DNA of 64,000 bases from Pseudomonas viridiflava (GCF_900585905.1 NZ_UTVH01000001.1:186001-250000), one strand, 5' to 3'. Counted from the stretch's first letter, positions 43,655 through 52,981 are shown. Notes: generated by a model from the letters alone, not told the origin. Numbers and translations: made by a program.

Positions 43655-45553
43655 ATGAGTCACCAATCCGATTTGATCAGCGAAGACATCCTCGCTTATC
43701 TGGGCCAGCACGAACGCAAGGAAATGCTGCGCTTTCTTACCTGTGGCAACGTCGATGACGGCAAGAGCACGCTGATCGGGCGTTTGCTGCACGACTCCAA
43801 GATGATCTACGAAGATCACCTTGAAGCCATCACCCGCGACTCGAAGAAGTCCGGCACCACTGGCGATGACGTCGACCTGGCGTTGCTGGTGGATGGTCTG
43901 CAGGCCGAGCGCGAGCAGGGCATCACCATTGATGTCGCCTATCGTTACTTCTCCACCGCCAAGCGCAAGTTCATCATTGCCGACACGCCGGGTCACGAGC
44001 AGTACACGCGCAACATGGCCACCGGCGCCTCGACCTGCGACCTGGCGATCATTCTGGTGGATGCCCGTTACGGCGTGCAGACCCAGACCCGCCGTCACAG
44101 CTACATCGCCTCGTTGCTGGGCATCAAGCACATCGTTGTTGCCATCAACAAGATGGACCTCAACGGCTTTGATGAAGGCGTGTTCGAGTCGATCAAGGCC
44201 GATTACCTGAAGTTCGCTGACGGCATCGCGTTCAAACCGACCACCATGGCCTTCGTGCCGATGTCGGCCCTCAAGGGTGACAATGTGGTCAACAAGAGCG
44301 AACGTTCACCCTGGTACACCGGCCAGTCGTTGATGGAAATCCTCGAAACCGTTGAAATTGCCAGCGACCGCAACTACACCGACCTGCGTTTCCCGGTGCA
44401 GTACGTCAACCGTCCGAACCTAAACTTCCGCGGCTTCGCCGGCACCCTGGCCAGTGGCATCGTGCACAAGGGCGATGAGGTCGTGGTCTTGCCGTCAGGC
44501 AAAAGCAGCCGGGTGAAGTCCATCGTCACCTTCGAAGGCGAGCTTGAGAGTGCCGGGCCGGGTCAGGCCGTTACTTTGACCATGGAAGACGAAATCGATA
44601 TTTCCCGTGGCGACCTGCTGGTGCATGCCAACAACGTTCCGCAGGTGACTGACGCATTCGATGCCATGCTGGTCTGGATGGCCGAAGAGCCCATGCTGCC
44701 GGGCAAGAAATACGACATCAAGCGGGCCACGAGCTATGTGCCAGGCTCGATTGCCAGCATTACCCATCGGGTTGACGTCAACACACTTGCCGAGGGTCCG
44801 GCGAGCGCTTTGCAGCTCAACGAGATCGGTCGCGTCAAGATCAGCCTCGACTCGGCCATCGCGCTGGATGGCTATGACAGCAACCCCACCACCGGTTCGT
44901 TCATCGTTATCGACCGGTTGACCAATGGCACGGTAGGGGCGGGGATGATCATCGCCAAGCCGGTCAGTGGCGCAGGCGCCAGTCACCATGGTGAGCTTGC
45001 CCACGTCGCTACCGAAGAGCGCGCCCAGCGCTTTGGCCAGCAACCGGCCACCGTTCTGTTCAGCGGCCTGTCCGGCGCTGGCAAGAGCACGCTGGCGTAC
45101 GCGGTGGAGCGCAAACTGTTTGACATGGGCCGCGCCGTTTACGTGCTCGACGGCCAGAACCTGCGTCATGACCTTAATAAGGGGTTGCCGCAGGATCGCG
45201 CCGGGCGTACTGAGAACTGGCGCCGTGCCGCTCACGTGGCGCGTCAGTTCAATCAGGCGGGCCTGATCACCCTGGCGGCCTTTGTGGCCCCTGATGCTGA
45301 AGGGCGTGAGCAGGCCAGGACGTTGATCGGTGCCGAGCGCCTGTTGACGGTTTACGTGCAGGCCTCGCCTGCCGTCTGCCGCCAGCGCGACCCGCAGGGC
45401 CTGTATGCTGCTGACGGCGATAACATCCCGGGCGAGTCGTTCCCTTACGATGTGCCGCTGAACGCGGACCTGGTGATCGATACGCAGAGCCTGAGCATCG
45501 ACGAGAGCGTCAAGCAGGTGCTTGATCTGTTGCGTAACCGTAATGCCATCTGA
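43655..45553 (+). CDS. cysNC: fused sulfate adenylyltransferase subunit 1 / adenylylsulfate kinase
   Basis: Bifunctional protein of 632 residues. The first 440 residues are the CysN GTPase that drives APS formation ([33 protein letters not shown], then EF-Tu-like barrels). From about 460 it is APS kinase CysC ([28 protein letters not shown]), which makes PAPS. Fusion is usual in Pseudomonas. The start at ATG 43655 ([12 protein letters not shown]) is after a 115-base gap of AAGCTTGAAGC-like short repeats. A terminator follows. Confidence 0.96.
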   Translation: MSHQSDLISEDILAYLGQHERKEMLRFLTCGNVDDGKSTLIGRLLHDSKMIYEDHLEAITRDSKKSGTTGDDVDLALLVDGLQAEREQGITIDVAYRYFSTAKRKFIIADTPGHEQYTRNMATGASTCDLAIILVDARYGVQTQTRRHSYIASLLGIKHIVVAINKMDLNGFDEGVFESIKADYLKFADGIAFKPTTMAFVPMSALKGDNVVNKSERSPWYTGQSLMEILETVEIASDRNYTDLRFPVQYVNRPNLNFRGFAGTLASGIVHKGDEVVVLPSGKSSRVKSIVTFEGELESAGPGQAVTLTMEDEIDISRGDLLVHANNVPQVTDAFDAMLVWMAEEPMLPGKKYDIKRATSYVPGSIASITHRVDVNTLAEGPASALQLNEIGRVKISLDSAIALDGYDSNPTTGSFIVIDRLTNGTVGAGMIIAKPVSGAGASHHGELAHVATEERAQRFGQQPATVLFSGLSGAGKSTLAYAVERKLFDMGRAVYVLDGQNLRHDLNKGLPQDRAGRTENWRRAAHVARQFNQAGLITLAAFVAPDAEGREQARTLIGAERLLTVYVQASPAVCRQRDPQGLYAADGDNIPGESFPYDVPLNADLVIDTQSLSIDESVKQVLDLLRNRNAI

Positions 45554-45573
45554 CGACAGCCGGCGATAACAAG

Positions 45574-45600
45574 AAACCCGCCGATGATGGCGGGTTTTTT
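45574..45600 (+). terminator. cysNC terminator
   Basis: AAACCCGCC and GGCGGGTTT form the stem around GATGAT, followed by a T-run, 20 bases after the cysNC stop. The left arm CCCGCCGATG is repeated at 46115, marking the edge of the duplicated lipoprotein unit. Confidence 0.85.
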
Positions 45601-45814
45601 GTGTGTGGCGCAGTATGACGTGGGAGCCACCGGAGGTCACGACGGTCGCGAAGGCGGTTTTTCAGCTGTACTTCGTTGTGCGCTTTTATGGCGAATTGGC
45701 GAATAGGCTGTGCACTCTATATCTGTGCCGCAAGCAAATCTGGGGAGCAGAAAGCTCAGCACCCTATGCCCTGCAGGGTAATGGACGTCTGGTTGGTGAC
45801 GATAATCGTGGTGG

Positions 45815-46003
45815 CTATCGCCTGTAGCCTCGCTTCGGAGTTGAGCCGGTGCGTACTGGACAGTCAGTCCGATAGGGATCGATATCGCACTTGTGTTTAC
45901 GTTCTATATCAGTCTCGATGATGATGTCGCAGTCTTTGGTGCAATCCCCAGACACGCATCCAGACAGCAACAGGCTGACTGCCAATATATTGATTGTTTT
46001 CAT
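45815..46003 (-). CDS. mini-lipoprotein A, cysteine-patterned, 62 residues
   Basis: Start ATG 46003, preceded by AACGGAGGCCAC, a strong ribosome site. MKTINILAVSLLLSGC is a complete lipoprotein signal with the lipidated Cys16; the +2 residue Val predicts outer-membrane sorting. The mature part has Cys21, Cys25, Cys39 and Cys48, the last two within HKCDIDPYRTDCP. It aligns without gaps to the copy at 46325-46483, where all five Cys fall at the same numbers. The tail RTGSTPKRGYRR is basic. No known family is recognised. Confidence 0.72.
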   Translation of the reverse strand: MKTINILAVSLLLSGCVSGDCTKDCDIIIETDIERKHKCDIDPYRTDCPVRTGSTPKRGYRR

Positions 46004-46324
46004 GTGGCCTCCGTTTCCTGAAAAGGATAAAGACCGCCTGGAAACATGAATATCAGCAGCGGTCCTGAAAACTTGTAGGAAGTTTCTTCGCAAGTTTTGC
46101 ACAGGCACGAAAAGCCCGCCGATGCAGGTTGCGCAGAGTTATGTGGGAGCCGCCGGAGGTTACGACGGTCGCGAAGGCGATTTGTCAGGTGTACTTATCT
46201 GCATCCGCCCTGATTTGCTCTGTGGGCTCGTTTTGGGTTTGAGCCGGGGCGATTCAAAAAGCTGAAGTTGATTAACACTAATGGGCCGCATAACACGAAA
46301 GATATTCGCACCTGGTATTTTTAA

Positions 46325-46483
46325 CTACAGCCCTGTGGGACAGTCTGGTCGGTAGGGGTCCATATTGCACTTGTGCTCAAGGTCATGATTTCGGGTTTTG
46401 AGCAAGTAGCAGTTGCTTACGCAATCCCCTGACACGCATCCAGACAGCAACAGGCTGACTGCCAATATTTTGATTGTTTCCAT
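46325..46483 (-). CDS. mini-lipoprotein B, cysteine-patterned, 52 residues
   Basis: Too short for usual gene calling. ATG 46483 follows AACGGAGGCTAC. METIKILAVSLLLSGC is the lipoprotein signal (Cys16), followed by VSGDC-VSNC, a variable stretch (residues 26-35) and EHKCNMDPYRPDCPTGL. Cys16, 21, 25, 39 and 48 match the A copy exactly. The variable stretch shares little with A while the Cys, SGDC, HKC and DPYR-DCP positions are kept, which points to selection on the protein. Function unknown. Confidence 0.7.
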   Translation of the reverse strand: METIKILAVSLLLSGCVSGDCVSNCYLLKTRNHDLEHKCNMDPYRPDCPTGL

Positions 46484-46587
46484 GTAGCCTCCGTTTTCGG
46501 AAAAGGATAGAGGCCACCTGGAGGCATTAATATCAGCAGCGGTCCTGAAAACCCGTAGGAAGTTTCTTCACAAGTTTTACGCAGACA

Positions 46588-46624
46588 AAAAAAGCCCGCC
46601 ATCTTCAACAAATGGCGGGCTTTT
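46588..46624. terminator. bidirectional terminator between zapG and the lipoprotein cassette
   Basis: AAAAGCCCGCCAT and ATGGCGGGCTTTT form a long stem with a 10-base loop, with A and T tracts on both sides. It lies 16 bases beyond the zapG stop on the minus strand. Confidence 0.8.
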
Positions 46625-46639
46625 CGGTTCAGCGTTCGC

Positions 46640-47077
46640 TTACGGCTTTTTCAGCCCGTAATGCTCGTCGAGCATGCCCGGTGCGTTGCCGGCTTTGGGC
46701 GCGTAGTCCTTGGGCGCCTCGGTGCTACGAGGTGGCGTCAGGCGGTCGCGATGAACCGGATTGGCTTCAGGGTGCAGGGCCGCCAGCAGACGCTGGCGCG
46801 TGAGGTCATCGGTGGCCAGACGATTGGCACCTTCGGCCAGGTGCTCCTGAACGTCCTGATAGCTCTGCGAGAGTTTCTGCACCAGATTCGCGGTGCTGTT
46901 GAAATGGGTGACCACTTCATTCTGATAGGCATCGAAACGCTCCTGAACGTCGTCCAGCTGGCGCTGGGTTCCATTGGGAGCGGCATTGGGCAGCAGACGC
47001 GCAACCACGAAACCGATGGCAACACCGGCGACCAGTGCAAGTGTCGGCAACAACCAAACTAAGAGCGAGAGTTCCAC
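46640..47077 (-). CDS. zapG: Z-ring associated protein ZapG (YhcB, DUF1043)
   Basis: Inner-membrane protein of 145 residues: one N-terminal membrane helix (about 5-28), a coiled coil (RQLDDVQERFDAYQNEVVTHFNSTANLVQKLSQSYQDVQEHL, about 38-80) and a disordered, Pro-rich tail. The family (YhcB/ZapG) links cell division with elongation in enterics. It is divergent from the hydrolase gene. Confidence 0.88.
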   Translation of the reverse strand: MELSLLVWLLPTLALVAGVAIGFVVARLLPNAAPNGTQRQLDDVQERFDAYQNEVVTHFNSTANLVQKLSQSYQDVQEHLAEGANRLATDDLTRQRLLAALHPEANPVHRDRLTPPRSTEAPKDYAPKAGNAPGMLDEHYGLKKP

Positions 47078-47222
47078 GAGTCCTTCCTCTATAAACGGCT
47101 TTGCTTTACGTTAACGGCTCGAACCTGCTCTGTATACCGCGAGACGCTCACGGATACGCTTTTGGCAGTCAATCAGCTAGACGAGTCGACCCCTAGCGAG
47201 GTCACGGAGTTCCTTTTTGCTC

Positions 47223-47852
47223 ATGCGCGAAACCCCCGTTTTGATCGATGGCCCGATGGGTCAACTGGAAGCGTTGCACCTGGATCTACCCCAAGCTCGC
47301 GGGCTGGCGTTGATCTGCCACCCCAATCCGATTCAGGGTGGGACCATGCTCAACAAGGTCGTCTCGACCCTGCAACGCACGGCTCGCGATGCCGGGTTGA
47401 TCACATTGCGTTTCAATTATCGCGGCGTTGGCGCCAGTGCCGGTACATCTGCAGCAGGCGCAGGCGAGATTGATGATGCCCAGGCCGCCGCGCGCTGGCT
47501 GCTGGCCACGCACCCCGGATTGCCGCTGACGTTGTTCGGCTTCTCCTTCGGCGGCTACGTGGCTGCCAGTCTTGGCGGGCGCCTCGAAGCGGCAGGGCAG
47601 CCGGTTGAGCGGCTGTTCATGGTGGCGCCTGCGGTCATGCGCCTGTCCGAGCAGGATACGTTGCCGCAGCAGGGTCCGCTGATCGTGATTCAGCCCGGTG
47701 ACGATGAAGTTGTCGATCCGCAGCTGGTCCACGACTGGTCCGCCGCGCAGACCCGTGCCCATGAGCTGCTGAAAGTGGCAGAATGCGGACACTTTTTTCA
47801 CGGCAAGCTGACCGATCTCAAGGATCTGGTCATGCCGCGCCTTTCGAATTGA
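47223..47852 (+). CDS. alpha/beta hydrolase
   Basis: Small cytoplasmic alpha/beta hydrolase of 209 residues without a cap domain. CHPNPIQGGTM forms the oxyanion region, the nucleophile elbow is GFSFGGY (Ser about 104), the acid is in PGDDEVVD and the His in ECGHFFHGKL. It belongs to the group of YfhR/KefG-neighbour-like predicted esterases found before trpS in pseudomonads. The start ATG 47223 is preferred to the TTG 6 bases upstream. Substrate unknown. Confidence 0.85.
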   Translation: MRETPVLIDGPMGQLEALHLDLPQARGLALICHPNPIQGGTMLNKVVSTLQRTARDAGLITLRFNYRGVGASAGTSAAGAGEIDDAQAAARWLLATHPGLPLTLFGFSFGGYVAASLGGRLEAAGQPVERLFMVAPAVMRLSEQDTLPQQGPLIVIQPGDDEVVDPQLVHDWSAAQTRAHELLKVAECGHFFHGKLTDLKDLVMPRLSN

Positions 47853-47876
47853 TTACAGCACCATAAGCGACCTGCC

Positions 47877-49226
47877 ATGACCACTCGCATCCTGACCGGC
47901 ATCACTACCACCGGTACACCTCACCTGGGCAACTACGCTGGCGCAATTCGCCCGGCCATTGTTGCCAGCCGCCAGACTGACGCTGATTCGTTCTACTTTC
48001 TGGCGGACTACCACGCCCTGATCAAGTGCGATGACCCGCTGCGGATTCAGCGCTCGCGTCTGGAAATCGCCGCGACCTGGCTGGCTGCCGGTCTGGATGT
48101 GGAGCGCGTGACTTTCTATCGCCAGTCCGATATCCCGGAAATTCCCGAGCTGACCTGGCTGTTGACCTGCGTCGCGGCCAAGGGCCTGCTTAATCGGGCC
48201 CACGCCTACAAGGCCTCGGTGGATCGCAATGTCGACACCGGTGAAGACCCGGACGCCGGGATTACCATGGGGCTCTACAGCTATCCGGTGCTGATGGCCG
48301 CCGACATCCTGATGTTCAACGCCCATCAGGTGCCGGTGGGCCGCGACCAGATTCAGCATGTCGAGATGGCGCGGGACATCGGTCAGCGCTTCAACCATCT
48401 GTTCGGCAATGGCAAAGAGTTCTTTGTCATGCCCGAAGCGCTGATCGAGGAAAGCGTAGCGACGTTGCCCGGCCTCGATGGCCGCAAAATGTCGAAAAGC
48501 TACGACAACACGATTCCGCTGTTCAGCAGTTCCAAGGAGATGAAGGACGCGATCTCGCGCATCGTCACTGACTCCAAGGCACCTGGCGAAGCCAAGGATC
48601 CGGACAACTCCCACCTGTTCACGCTGCACCAGGCTTTTTCCACGCCTGAGCAGAGCGCCGAATTCCGCGCCGAGTTGTTGCACGGCATGGGCTGGGGCGA
48701 GGCCAAGAACCGGCTGTTCACCTTGCTGGACGCTCAACTGGGCGAAGCACGAGAAAATTACCACCGCCTGATCGAGCGTCCGGCCGAGCTGGAGGACATT
48801 CTTCAGGCAGGAGCCGAGAAGGCGCGCAAGGTCGCCACACCGTTCCTTGGCGAGCTGCGCGAGGCAGTGGGCCTGCGCTCGTTCCGCAGCAGCGTACAGG
48901 TGGCTGAGACCGGCAAGAAAAAGGCCGCCAAGGGCGCGCGCTTTGTCAGCTTTCGCGATGAGGATGGCAGCTTCCGCTTCCGTCTGCTGGCGGCCGAAGG
49001 CGAGCAACTGCTGTTGTCGCGCCATTTCGCCGACGGCAAGGCGGCTGGCGTGGTGAGCAAGCAATTGCAGCAGGGCGGCGAGCTGGACATTCGCACTGAT
49101 GACAACGGCTTCACGCTGTGGCTTGAGGGGCAGTGCGTGGCTGACAGCCCGTCGTTCGCCGATGCCACCAGCCGCGATGCTGCGGTCCAGAGCCTGAAAC
49201 TGGCGCTGGCACCCGCTCGGGATTGA
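47877..49226 (+). CDS. trpS: tryptophan-tRNA ligase with C-terminal extension
   Basis: Class I aminoacyl-tRNA synthetase that charges tRNA(Trp). The HIGH-like motif is PHLGNYAG and the KMSKS loop is [10 protein letters not shown] (about 202-211). At 449 residues it is about 110 longer than the Escherichia coli enzyme. The extra C-terminal part (about 340-449) contains [35 protein letters not shown], which resembles a YegP/DUF1508-type module. The extension is shared by pseudomonads, as far as I recall, and its role is not known. Confidence 0.94.
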   Translation: MTTRILTGITTTGTPHLGNYAGAIRPAIVASRQTDADSFYFLADYHALIKCDDPLRIQRSRLEIAATWLAAGLDVERVTFYRQSDIPEIPELTWLLTCVAAKGLLNRAHAYKASVDRNVDTGEDPDAGITMGLYSYPVLMAADILMFNAHQVPVGRDQIQHVEMARDIGQRFNHLFGNGKEFFVMPEALIEESVATLPGLDGRKMSKSYDNTIPLFSSSKEMKDAISRIVTDSKAPGEAKDPDNSHLFTLHQAFSTPEQSAEFRAELLHGMGWGEAKNRLFTLLDAQLGEARENYHRLIERPAELEDILQAGAEKARKVATPFLGELREAVGLRSFRSSVQVAETGKKKAAKGARFVSFRDEDGSFRFRLLAAEGEQLLLSRHFADGKAAGVVSKQLQQGGELDIRTDDNGFTLWLEGQCVADSPSFADATSRDAAVQSLKLALAPARD

Positions 49227-49237
49227 TTGCCAATCTG

Positions 49238-49269
49238 ACGGGCCGTCGCTACAGTGACGTCCCGTTTTT
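49238..49269 (+). terminator. trpS terminator
   Basis: ACGGGCCGTC and GACGTCCCGT pair with a mismatch and are followed by TTTTT, 11 bases after the trpS stop. It overlaps the short gap before zapE. Confidence 0.65.
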
Positions 49270-49287
49270 GTTGCCTTGCTAGCGAAT

Positions 49288-50382
49288 ATGACCCCTCTAG
49301 AACGATATCAAGCAGATCTGAAACGCCCCGACTTCTTTCATGATGCGGCGCAGGAAACTGCCGTGCGTCATTTGCAGCGTCTTTACGATGATCTGGTGTC
49401 GGCTAGCCAGAGCAAGCCGGGTATGTTCGGCAAGCTGTTCGGCAAGAAAGAGCAGGCGCCGGTCAAGGGCCTGTACTTCTGGGGTGGCGTTGGGCGAGGC
49501 AAGACTTACCTGGTCGACACCTTCTTCGAAGCGTTGCCGTTCGAGCAGAAGGTGCGCACTCACTTCCACCGCTTCATGAAGCGCGTGCATGAAGAGATGA
49601 GGACCCTCAAGGGCGAGAAAAACCCCCTGACCATCATTGCCCGGCGGTTTTCCGACGAAGCGCGGGTGATCTGTTTCGATGAGTTTTTCGTCTCCGACAT
49701 CACCGACGCGATGATCCTCGGCACGCTGATGGAAGAGCTGTTCAAGAATGGCGTGACCCTGGTCGCCACCTCGAATATCGTCCCCGATGGCTTGTACAAG
49801 GATGGCCTGCAGCGTGCCCGCTTCCTGCCGGCCATTGCGCTGATCAAGCAGAATACCGACATCGTCAACGTCGACAGCGGTGTCGACTATCGCCTGCGTC
49901 ATCTGGAGCAGGCGGAGCTGTTCCATTTCCCCCTCGACGAGGCCGCTCAGCAAAGCATGCGCAAGAGCTTCAAGGCGCTGACGCCCGAGTGCACCAAGGC
50001 TGTCGAAAACGATGTGCTGATGATCGAGAATCGCGAAATCCGTGCGCTGCGCACCTGCGATGATGTCGCCTGGTTCGACTTCCGTGAGCTGTGCGACGGG
50101 CCTCGCAGCCAGAACGATTACATCGAGCTGGGCAAGATTTTCCACGCTGTGCTGCTCAGCGGTGTCGAGCAGATGAGCGTCACTACAGACGACATCGCTC
50201 GCCGCTTCATCAACATGGTTGACGAGTTCTATGATCGCAACGTCAAGCTGATCATCTCGGCCGAAGTCGAACTCAAAGACCTGTATACCGGCGGCCGCCT
50301 GAACTTCGAATTCCAGCGCACGCTCAGTCGTCTGCTGGAAATGCAATCCCACGAGTTCCTGTCCCGGGCGCACAAGCCTTAG
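49288..50382 (+). CDS. zapE: cell division protein ZapE (AFG1-like ATPase)
   Basis: Membrane-associated AAA-type ATPase of 364 residues that reaches the Z ring during constriction. Walker A is GGVGRGKTYLVDTFF (about 75-89), Walker B is VICFDEFFVSDI. The C-terminal ISAEVELKDLYTGGRLNFEFQRTLSRLLEMQS is family-typical. ATG 49288 (MTPLERYQADLKRPDF) is the family start. Confidence 0.93.
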   Translation: MTPLERYQADLKRPDFFHDAAQETAVRHLQRLYDDLVSASQSKPGMFGKLFGKKEQAPVKGLYFWGGVGRGKTYLVDTFFEALPFEQKVRTHFHRFMKRVHEEMRTLKGEKNPLTIIARRFSDEARVICFDEFFVSDITDAMILGTLMEELFKNGVTLVATSNIVPDGLYKDGLQRARFLPAIALIKQNTDIVNVDSGVDYRLRHLEQAELFHFPLDEAAQQSMRKSFKALTPECTKAVENDVLMIENREIRALRTCDDVAWFDFRELCDGPRSQNDYIELGKIFHAVLLSGVEQMSVTTDDIARRFINMVDEFYDRNVKLIISAEVELKDLYTGGRLNFEFQRTLSRLLEMQSHEFLSRAHKP

Positions 50383-50410
50383 CTGCGTTGGCGCGTGGCA
50401 GACGCGTCTA

Positions 50411-50489
50411 TGTAGGAGCCAACTTGTTGGCGAGACGTCAGGCCTGCCGAGTCAGGTATTTCGCTTCGCCAACGAGTTGGCTCCTTACA
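50411..50489. repeat. REP-like inverted repeat between convergent zapE and the GlxA-type gene
   Basis: TGTAGGAGCCAACTTGTTGG (50411 onward) is matched by CCAACGAGTTGGCTCCTTACA (to about 50489), with one inserted base and one mismatch. It is the same family as at 1635-1703. Confidence 0.85.
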
Positions 50490-50510
50490 CTCCATCTGCG
50501 TCGGCCCCCA

Positions 50511-51506
50511 TCACGCCGCCTGCTGAAACTGCTGCCGATACTGATTCGGCGACAGTTCAGTGTGCTGGCGGAACAGGCGGGCAAAGAAGCTGGCGTCGTC
50601 ATAGCCCACTTCATAGCTGATGGTCTTGATGCTCTTGCGCGTGCCCGAGAGCAAACCTTTCGCCGTCTCGATGCGCAGGCGTTGCAGGTAATGCAGCGGC
50701 TTGTCGCCGGTTGCGGTCTGGAAACGGCGCATGAAGTTGCGGATGCTCATGCCGTGATTGCGGGCGACGTCTTCGAAACGAAACTTGTCTGCGAAATGCT
50801 CTTCAAGCCAGTGCTGAATCTGCAGGATCAGCACGTCCTGATGCAGTTTCTGCCCGCCAAAGCCCATGCGCCCTGGAGCGTAATTGCGCTGTACCTCGTA
50901 GAGAATGTCCCGGGCCACCGTCTGCGCTACGTTGGCGCCGCAGAAGCGCTCGATGAGGTAGATGTAGAGGTCGCAGGATGACGTGGTGCCGCCAGCGCAA
51001 TACAGATTGTCGGCATCGGTCAGGTGCTTTTCCTGATTAAGCAGCACCTGCGGGAAGCGCTCGACAAAGTCGTTGAAAAAGCGCCAGTAGGTGGTCGCTT
51101 CCTTGCCATCGAGCAAGCCAGCCTCAGCCAGCCAGAAAACGCCGCTGGCTTCTCCGCAGAGCACAGCCCCACTCGCGTGCTGTTCACGCAGCCAGGGCAC
51201 GATCTGTGGGTAGCGCAGGCGCAGTACGTCGAAGTTGTCGGCGAAGGCAGGAATGACGATCACGTCACTGGGTTCGAGGCTGCCATCCACCGGCAGAATC
51301 ACTTCGCTGAAGCTGCGCACGGGTTTGCCGTCGGGGCTGACCAGACGAATCTCGAACGCAGGGGTTCTGCCCTGGCCCAGTTGCCTGCTGTAACGCAGGG
51401 CGGCGAGGTGAAAGAAATCCCTGGCTTGCATCAACGTGGAGGCGAACACCCCATCGATGGCGAGGATGCTGACGCGCCGCAAGGGCGCGGGGGCGTGGGC
51501 GGACAT
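50511..51506 (-). CDS. GlxA family AraC-type transcriptional regulator
   Basis: Regulator of 331 residues. The N-terminal half is a DJ-1/PfpI-like domain (VSILAIDGVFASTLMQARDFF to about 190), in which the usual reactive Cys of the nucleophile elbow appears replaced (GEASGVFWLAEAGLLDG). The C-terminal half holds two AraC helix-turn-helix motifs (FEDVARNHGMSIRNFMRRFQTATG and ISYEVGYDDASFFARLFRQHTELSP). Ligand and targets are unknown; it precedes an aldo/keto reductase on the same strand, across a REP. Confidence 0.9.
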   Translation of the reverse strand: MSAHAPAPLRRVSILAIDGVFASTLMQARDFFHLAALRYSRQLGQGRTPAFEIRLVSPDGKPVRSFSEVILPVDGSLEPSDVIVIPAFADNFDVLRLRYPQIVPWLREQHASGAVLCGEASGVFWLAEAGLLDGKEATTYWRFFNDFVERFPQVLLNQEKHLTDADNLYCAGGTTSSCDLYIYLIERFCGANVAQTVARDILYEVQRNYAPGRMGFGGQKLHQDVLILQIQHWLEEHFADKFRFEDVARNHGMSIRNFMRRFQTATGDKPLHYLQRLRIETAKGLLSGTRKSIKTISYEVGYDDASFFARLFRQHTELSPNQYRQQFQQAA

Positions 51507-51616
51507 AGGCTTTTATTCTTATATGGGAAAAAGGTCAGACAACGGCTGGATCGTCTTATTTTTTCCCTGATGTGTCCAGTTCCGGGATAAAAGTGGGCAG
51601 CTTGTGGGATCGCGTT

Positions 51617-51706
51617 GTGGGACTGGCTTCAGCCGGGAAGGGGCCTGTACAGCCACCGAAAATGTGTTGTTGTACAGATCGCCTTCCCGGCTGAAGCCGG
51701 TCCCAC
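51617..51706. repeat. REP-like inverted repeat, GTGGGACTGGCTTCAGCCGGGAAG type
   Basis: Inverse arms at 51617-51640 and 51683-51706 (CTTCCCGGCTGAAGCCGGTC onward), with one mismatch. It separates the regulator start from the end of the aldo/keto reductase gene and matches the family at 3409-3504. Confidence 0.85.
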
Positions 51707-51715
51707 GGGCCTGAA

Positions 51716-52753
51716 TTACGGAGCAGGGTTCGGGTGATCCTTGTGAATCGCCTCGATGCCCGCCAGCACCTCTTCCGATAACGTCAGCTCGAAGCTGGCG
51801 ATGTTGCTGTCCAGTTGCTCAAGGGTGGTTGCGCCAATGATGTTGCTGGTAACAAACGGCTGGCCAGTGACAAAGGCCAGTGCCATTTGCGCCGGGTCCA
51901 GGCCGTGCTCGCGCGCCAGGGCCACATATCGGCTGCACGCTGCTTCCGACTGTGGGTTGAAGTAGCGCGTGAAGCGGCTGTACAGGCTCAGGCGGCCCTT
52001 TGCGGGGCGCGCGCCACCGTCGTACTTGCCCGACAGCATGCCGAACGCCAGTGGCGAATAGGCCAGCAGGCCGCATTGCTCGCGCATGGCGACCTCTGCC
52101 AGGCCGACTTCGAAGCTGCGGTTGAGCAGGTTGTACGGATTCTGGATCGACACTGCTCGCGGCCAGCCACGGCTTTCGGCCAGTTGCAGGAACTTCATCG
52201 TGCCCCAGGGCGTTTCGTTGGACAGGCCGATATGACGGATCTTGCCTGCCTTGACCTGTTCGTCCAGCGCCTCGAGGGTTTCTTCCAGCGGCGTGAAGCT
52301 TTCATCGTTGTGGGTATAGCCTAGTTTGCCGAAGAAGTTGGTGCTGCGTTCCGGCCAGTGCAACTGATACAGGTCTAGGTAATCAGTCTGCAGGCGGGCC
52401 AGGCTGGCATCCAGTGCCGCGACAATGTGTTCGCGGTTGTGCTTGAGATTGCCGCCACGGATATGCTCGATGGCATTGCCGGGGCCGGCAATCTTGCTGG
52501 CCAGGATCCAGTCGGCGCGGTCGCCTCGCTGCTTGAACCAGTTGCCGATGATTATTTCGGTGCTGGCATAGGTTTCGGCCTTTGGCGGCACCGGATACAT
52601 TTCTGCGGTATCCAGAAAGTTGATCCCCGCGGCTTTAGCGCGTTCGATCTGGGCGAAGGCCTCTGGCTCGCTGTTCTGCTCGCCCCAGGTCATGGTGCCC
52701 AGGCACAGTGCGCTGACATTCAGGTCGGTCTTGCCCAGTTGGCGATAATCCAT
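51716..52753 (-). CDS. aldo/keto reductase, Tas-like
   Basis: NADPH-dependent (beta/alpha)8 barrel reductase of 345 residues. The catalytic Asp and Tyr are in NFLDTAEMYPVPPKAETY, the Lys in WILASKIAG, and the His in LYQLHWPERSTNFFGKLGY. The long loop after the His is typical of the Tas branch. The ATG at 52753 (MDYRQLGKTDLNVSAL) is the family start. Physiological substrate unknown. Confidence 0.9.
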   Translation of the reverse strand: MDYRQLGKTDLNVSALCLGTMTWGEQNSEPEAFAQIERAKAAGINFLDTAEMYPVPPKAETYASTEIIIGNWFKQRGDRADWILASKIAGPGNAIEHIRGGNLKHNREHIVAALDASLARLQTDYLDLYQLHWPERSTNFFGKLGYTHNDESFTPLEETLEALDEQVKAGKIRHIGLSNETPWGTMKFLQLAESRGWPRAVSIQNPYNLLNRSFEVGLAEVAMREQCGLLAYSPLAFGMLSGKYDGGARPAKGRLSLYSRFTRYFNPQSEAACSRYVALAREHGLDPAQMALAFVTGQPFVTSNIIGATTLEQLDSNIASFELTLSEEVLAGIEAIHKDHPNPAP

Positions 52754-52936
52754 TTTGGTCTCCTCTGATGGTGGAACCATAAAAGCAGGTTGAAATTTAT
52801 TTCGCAAACGGCATAATTCCGCGGCTCTTTGCGATGGAAGTGATGCGCCATCTGCCAGGAAACAAATTGTCGTACGACAGGCGCGCCGACCCCAGCCCCC
52901 ACAGCGCCTGTATTTCGGCTGCCTCTGACATTTTGC

Positions 52937-52965
52937 TTGTCAGAGTACGATCTATTCAGTAAGAT
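52937..52965 (+). promoter_or_regulatory. putative sigma-70 promoter of rplM-rpsI
   Basis: TTGTCA (52937-52942) and TAAGAT (52960-52965) are spaced by 17 bases, 42 bases before the rplM start. The transcript would begin near 52972 and have a leader of about 35 bases. Confidence 0.65.
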
Positions 52966-52981
52966 CCGCCGTCTCAATTTA

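Larger units (their letters stand above)
45577..46594. repeat. tandem duplication carrying two mini-lipoprotein genes
   Basis: Two diverged copies, about 45577-46114 and 46115-46594. Shared landmarks in order: CCCGCCGATG (45577, 46115); GTGGGAGCC-CCGGAGGT-ACG then ACGGTCGCGAAGGCG (45620, 46143); a small minus-strand lipoprotein gene whose signal-peptide DNA is nearly identical; and GGTCCTGAAAAC--GTAGGAAG then TTTCTTC-CAAGTTTT (about 46060, 46540). Each copy is bounded by terminator-like AAAGCCCGCC (46111, 46591). The middle terminator has lost its right arm, consistent with recombination there. Confidence 0.8.

Noticed and set aside
46417..46611. 64-codon minus-strand frame overlapping mini-lipoprotein B
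   Set aside because: It reads the lipoprotein gene in another frame and begins inside the terminator hairpin; the 52-residue lipoprotein explains the region better.
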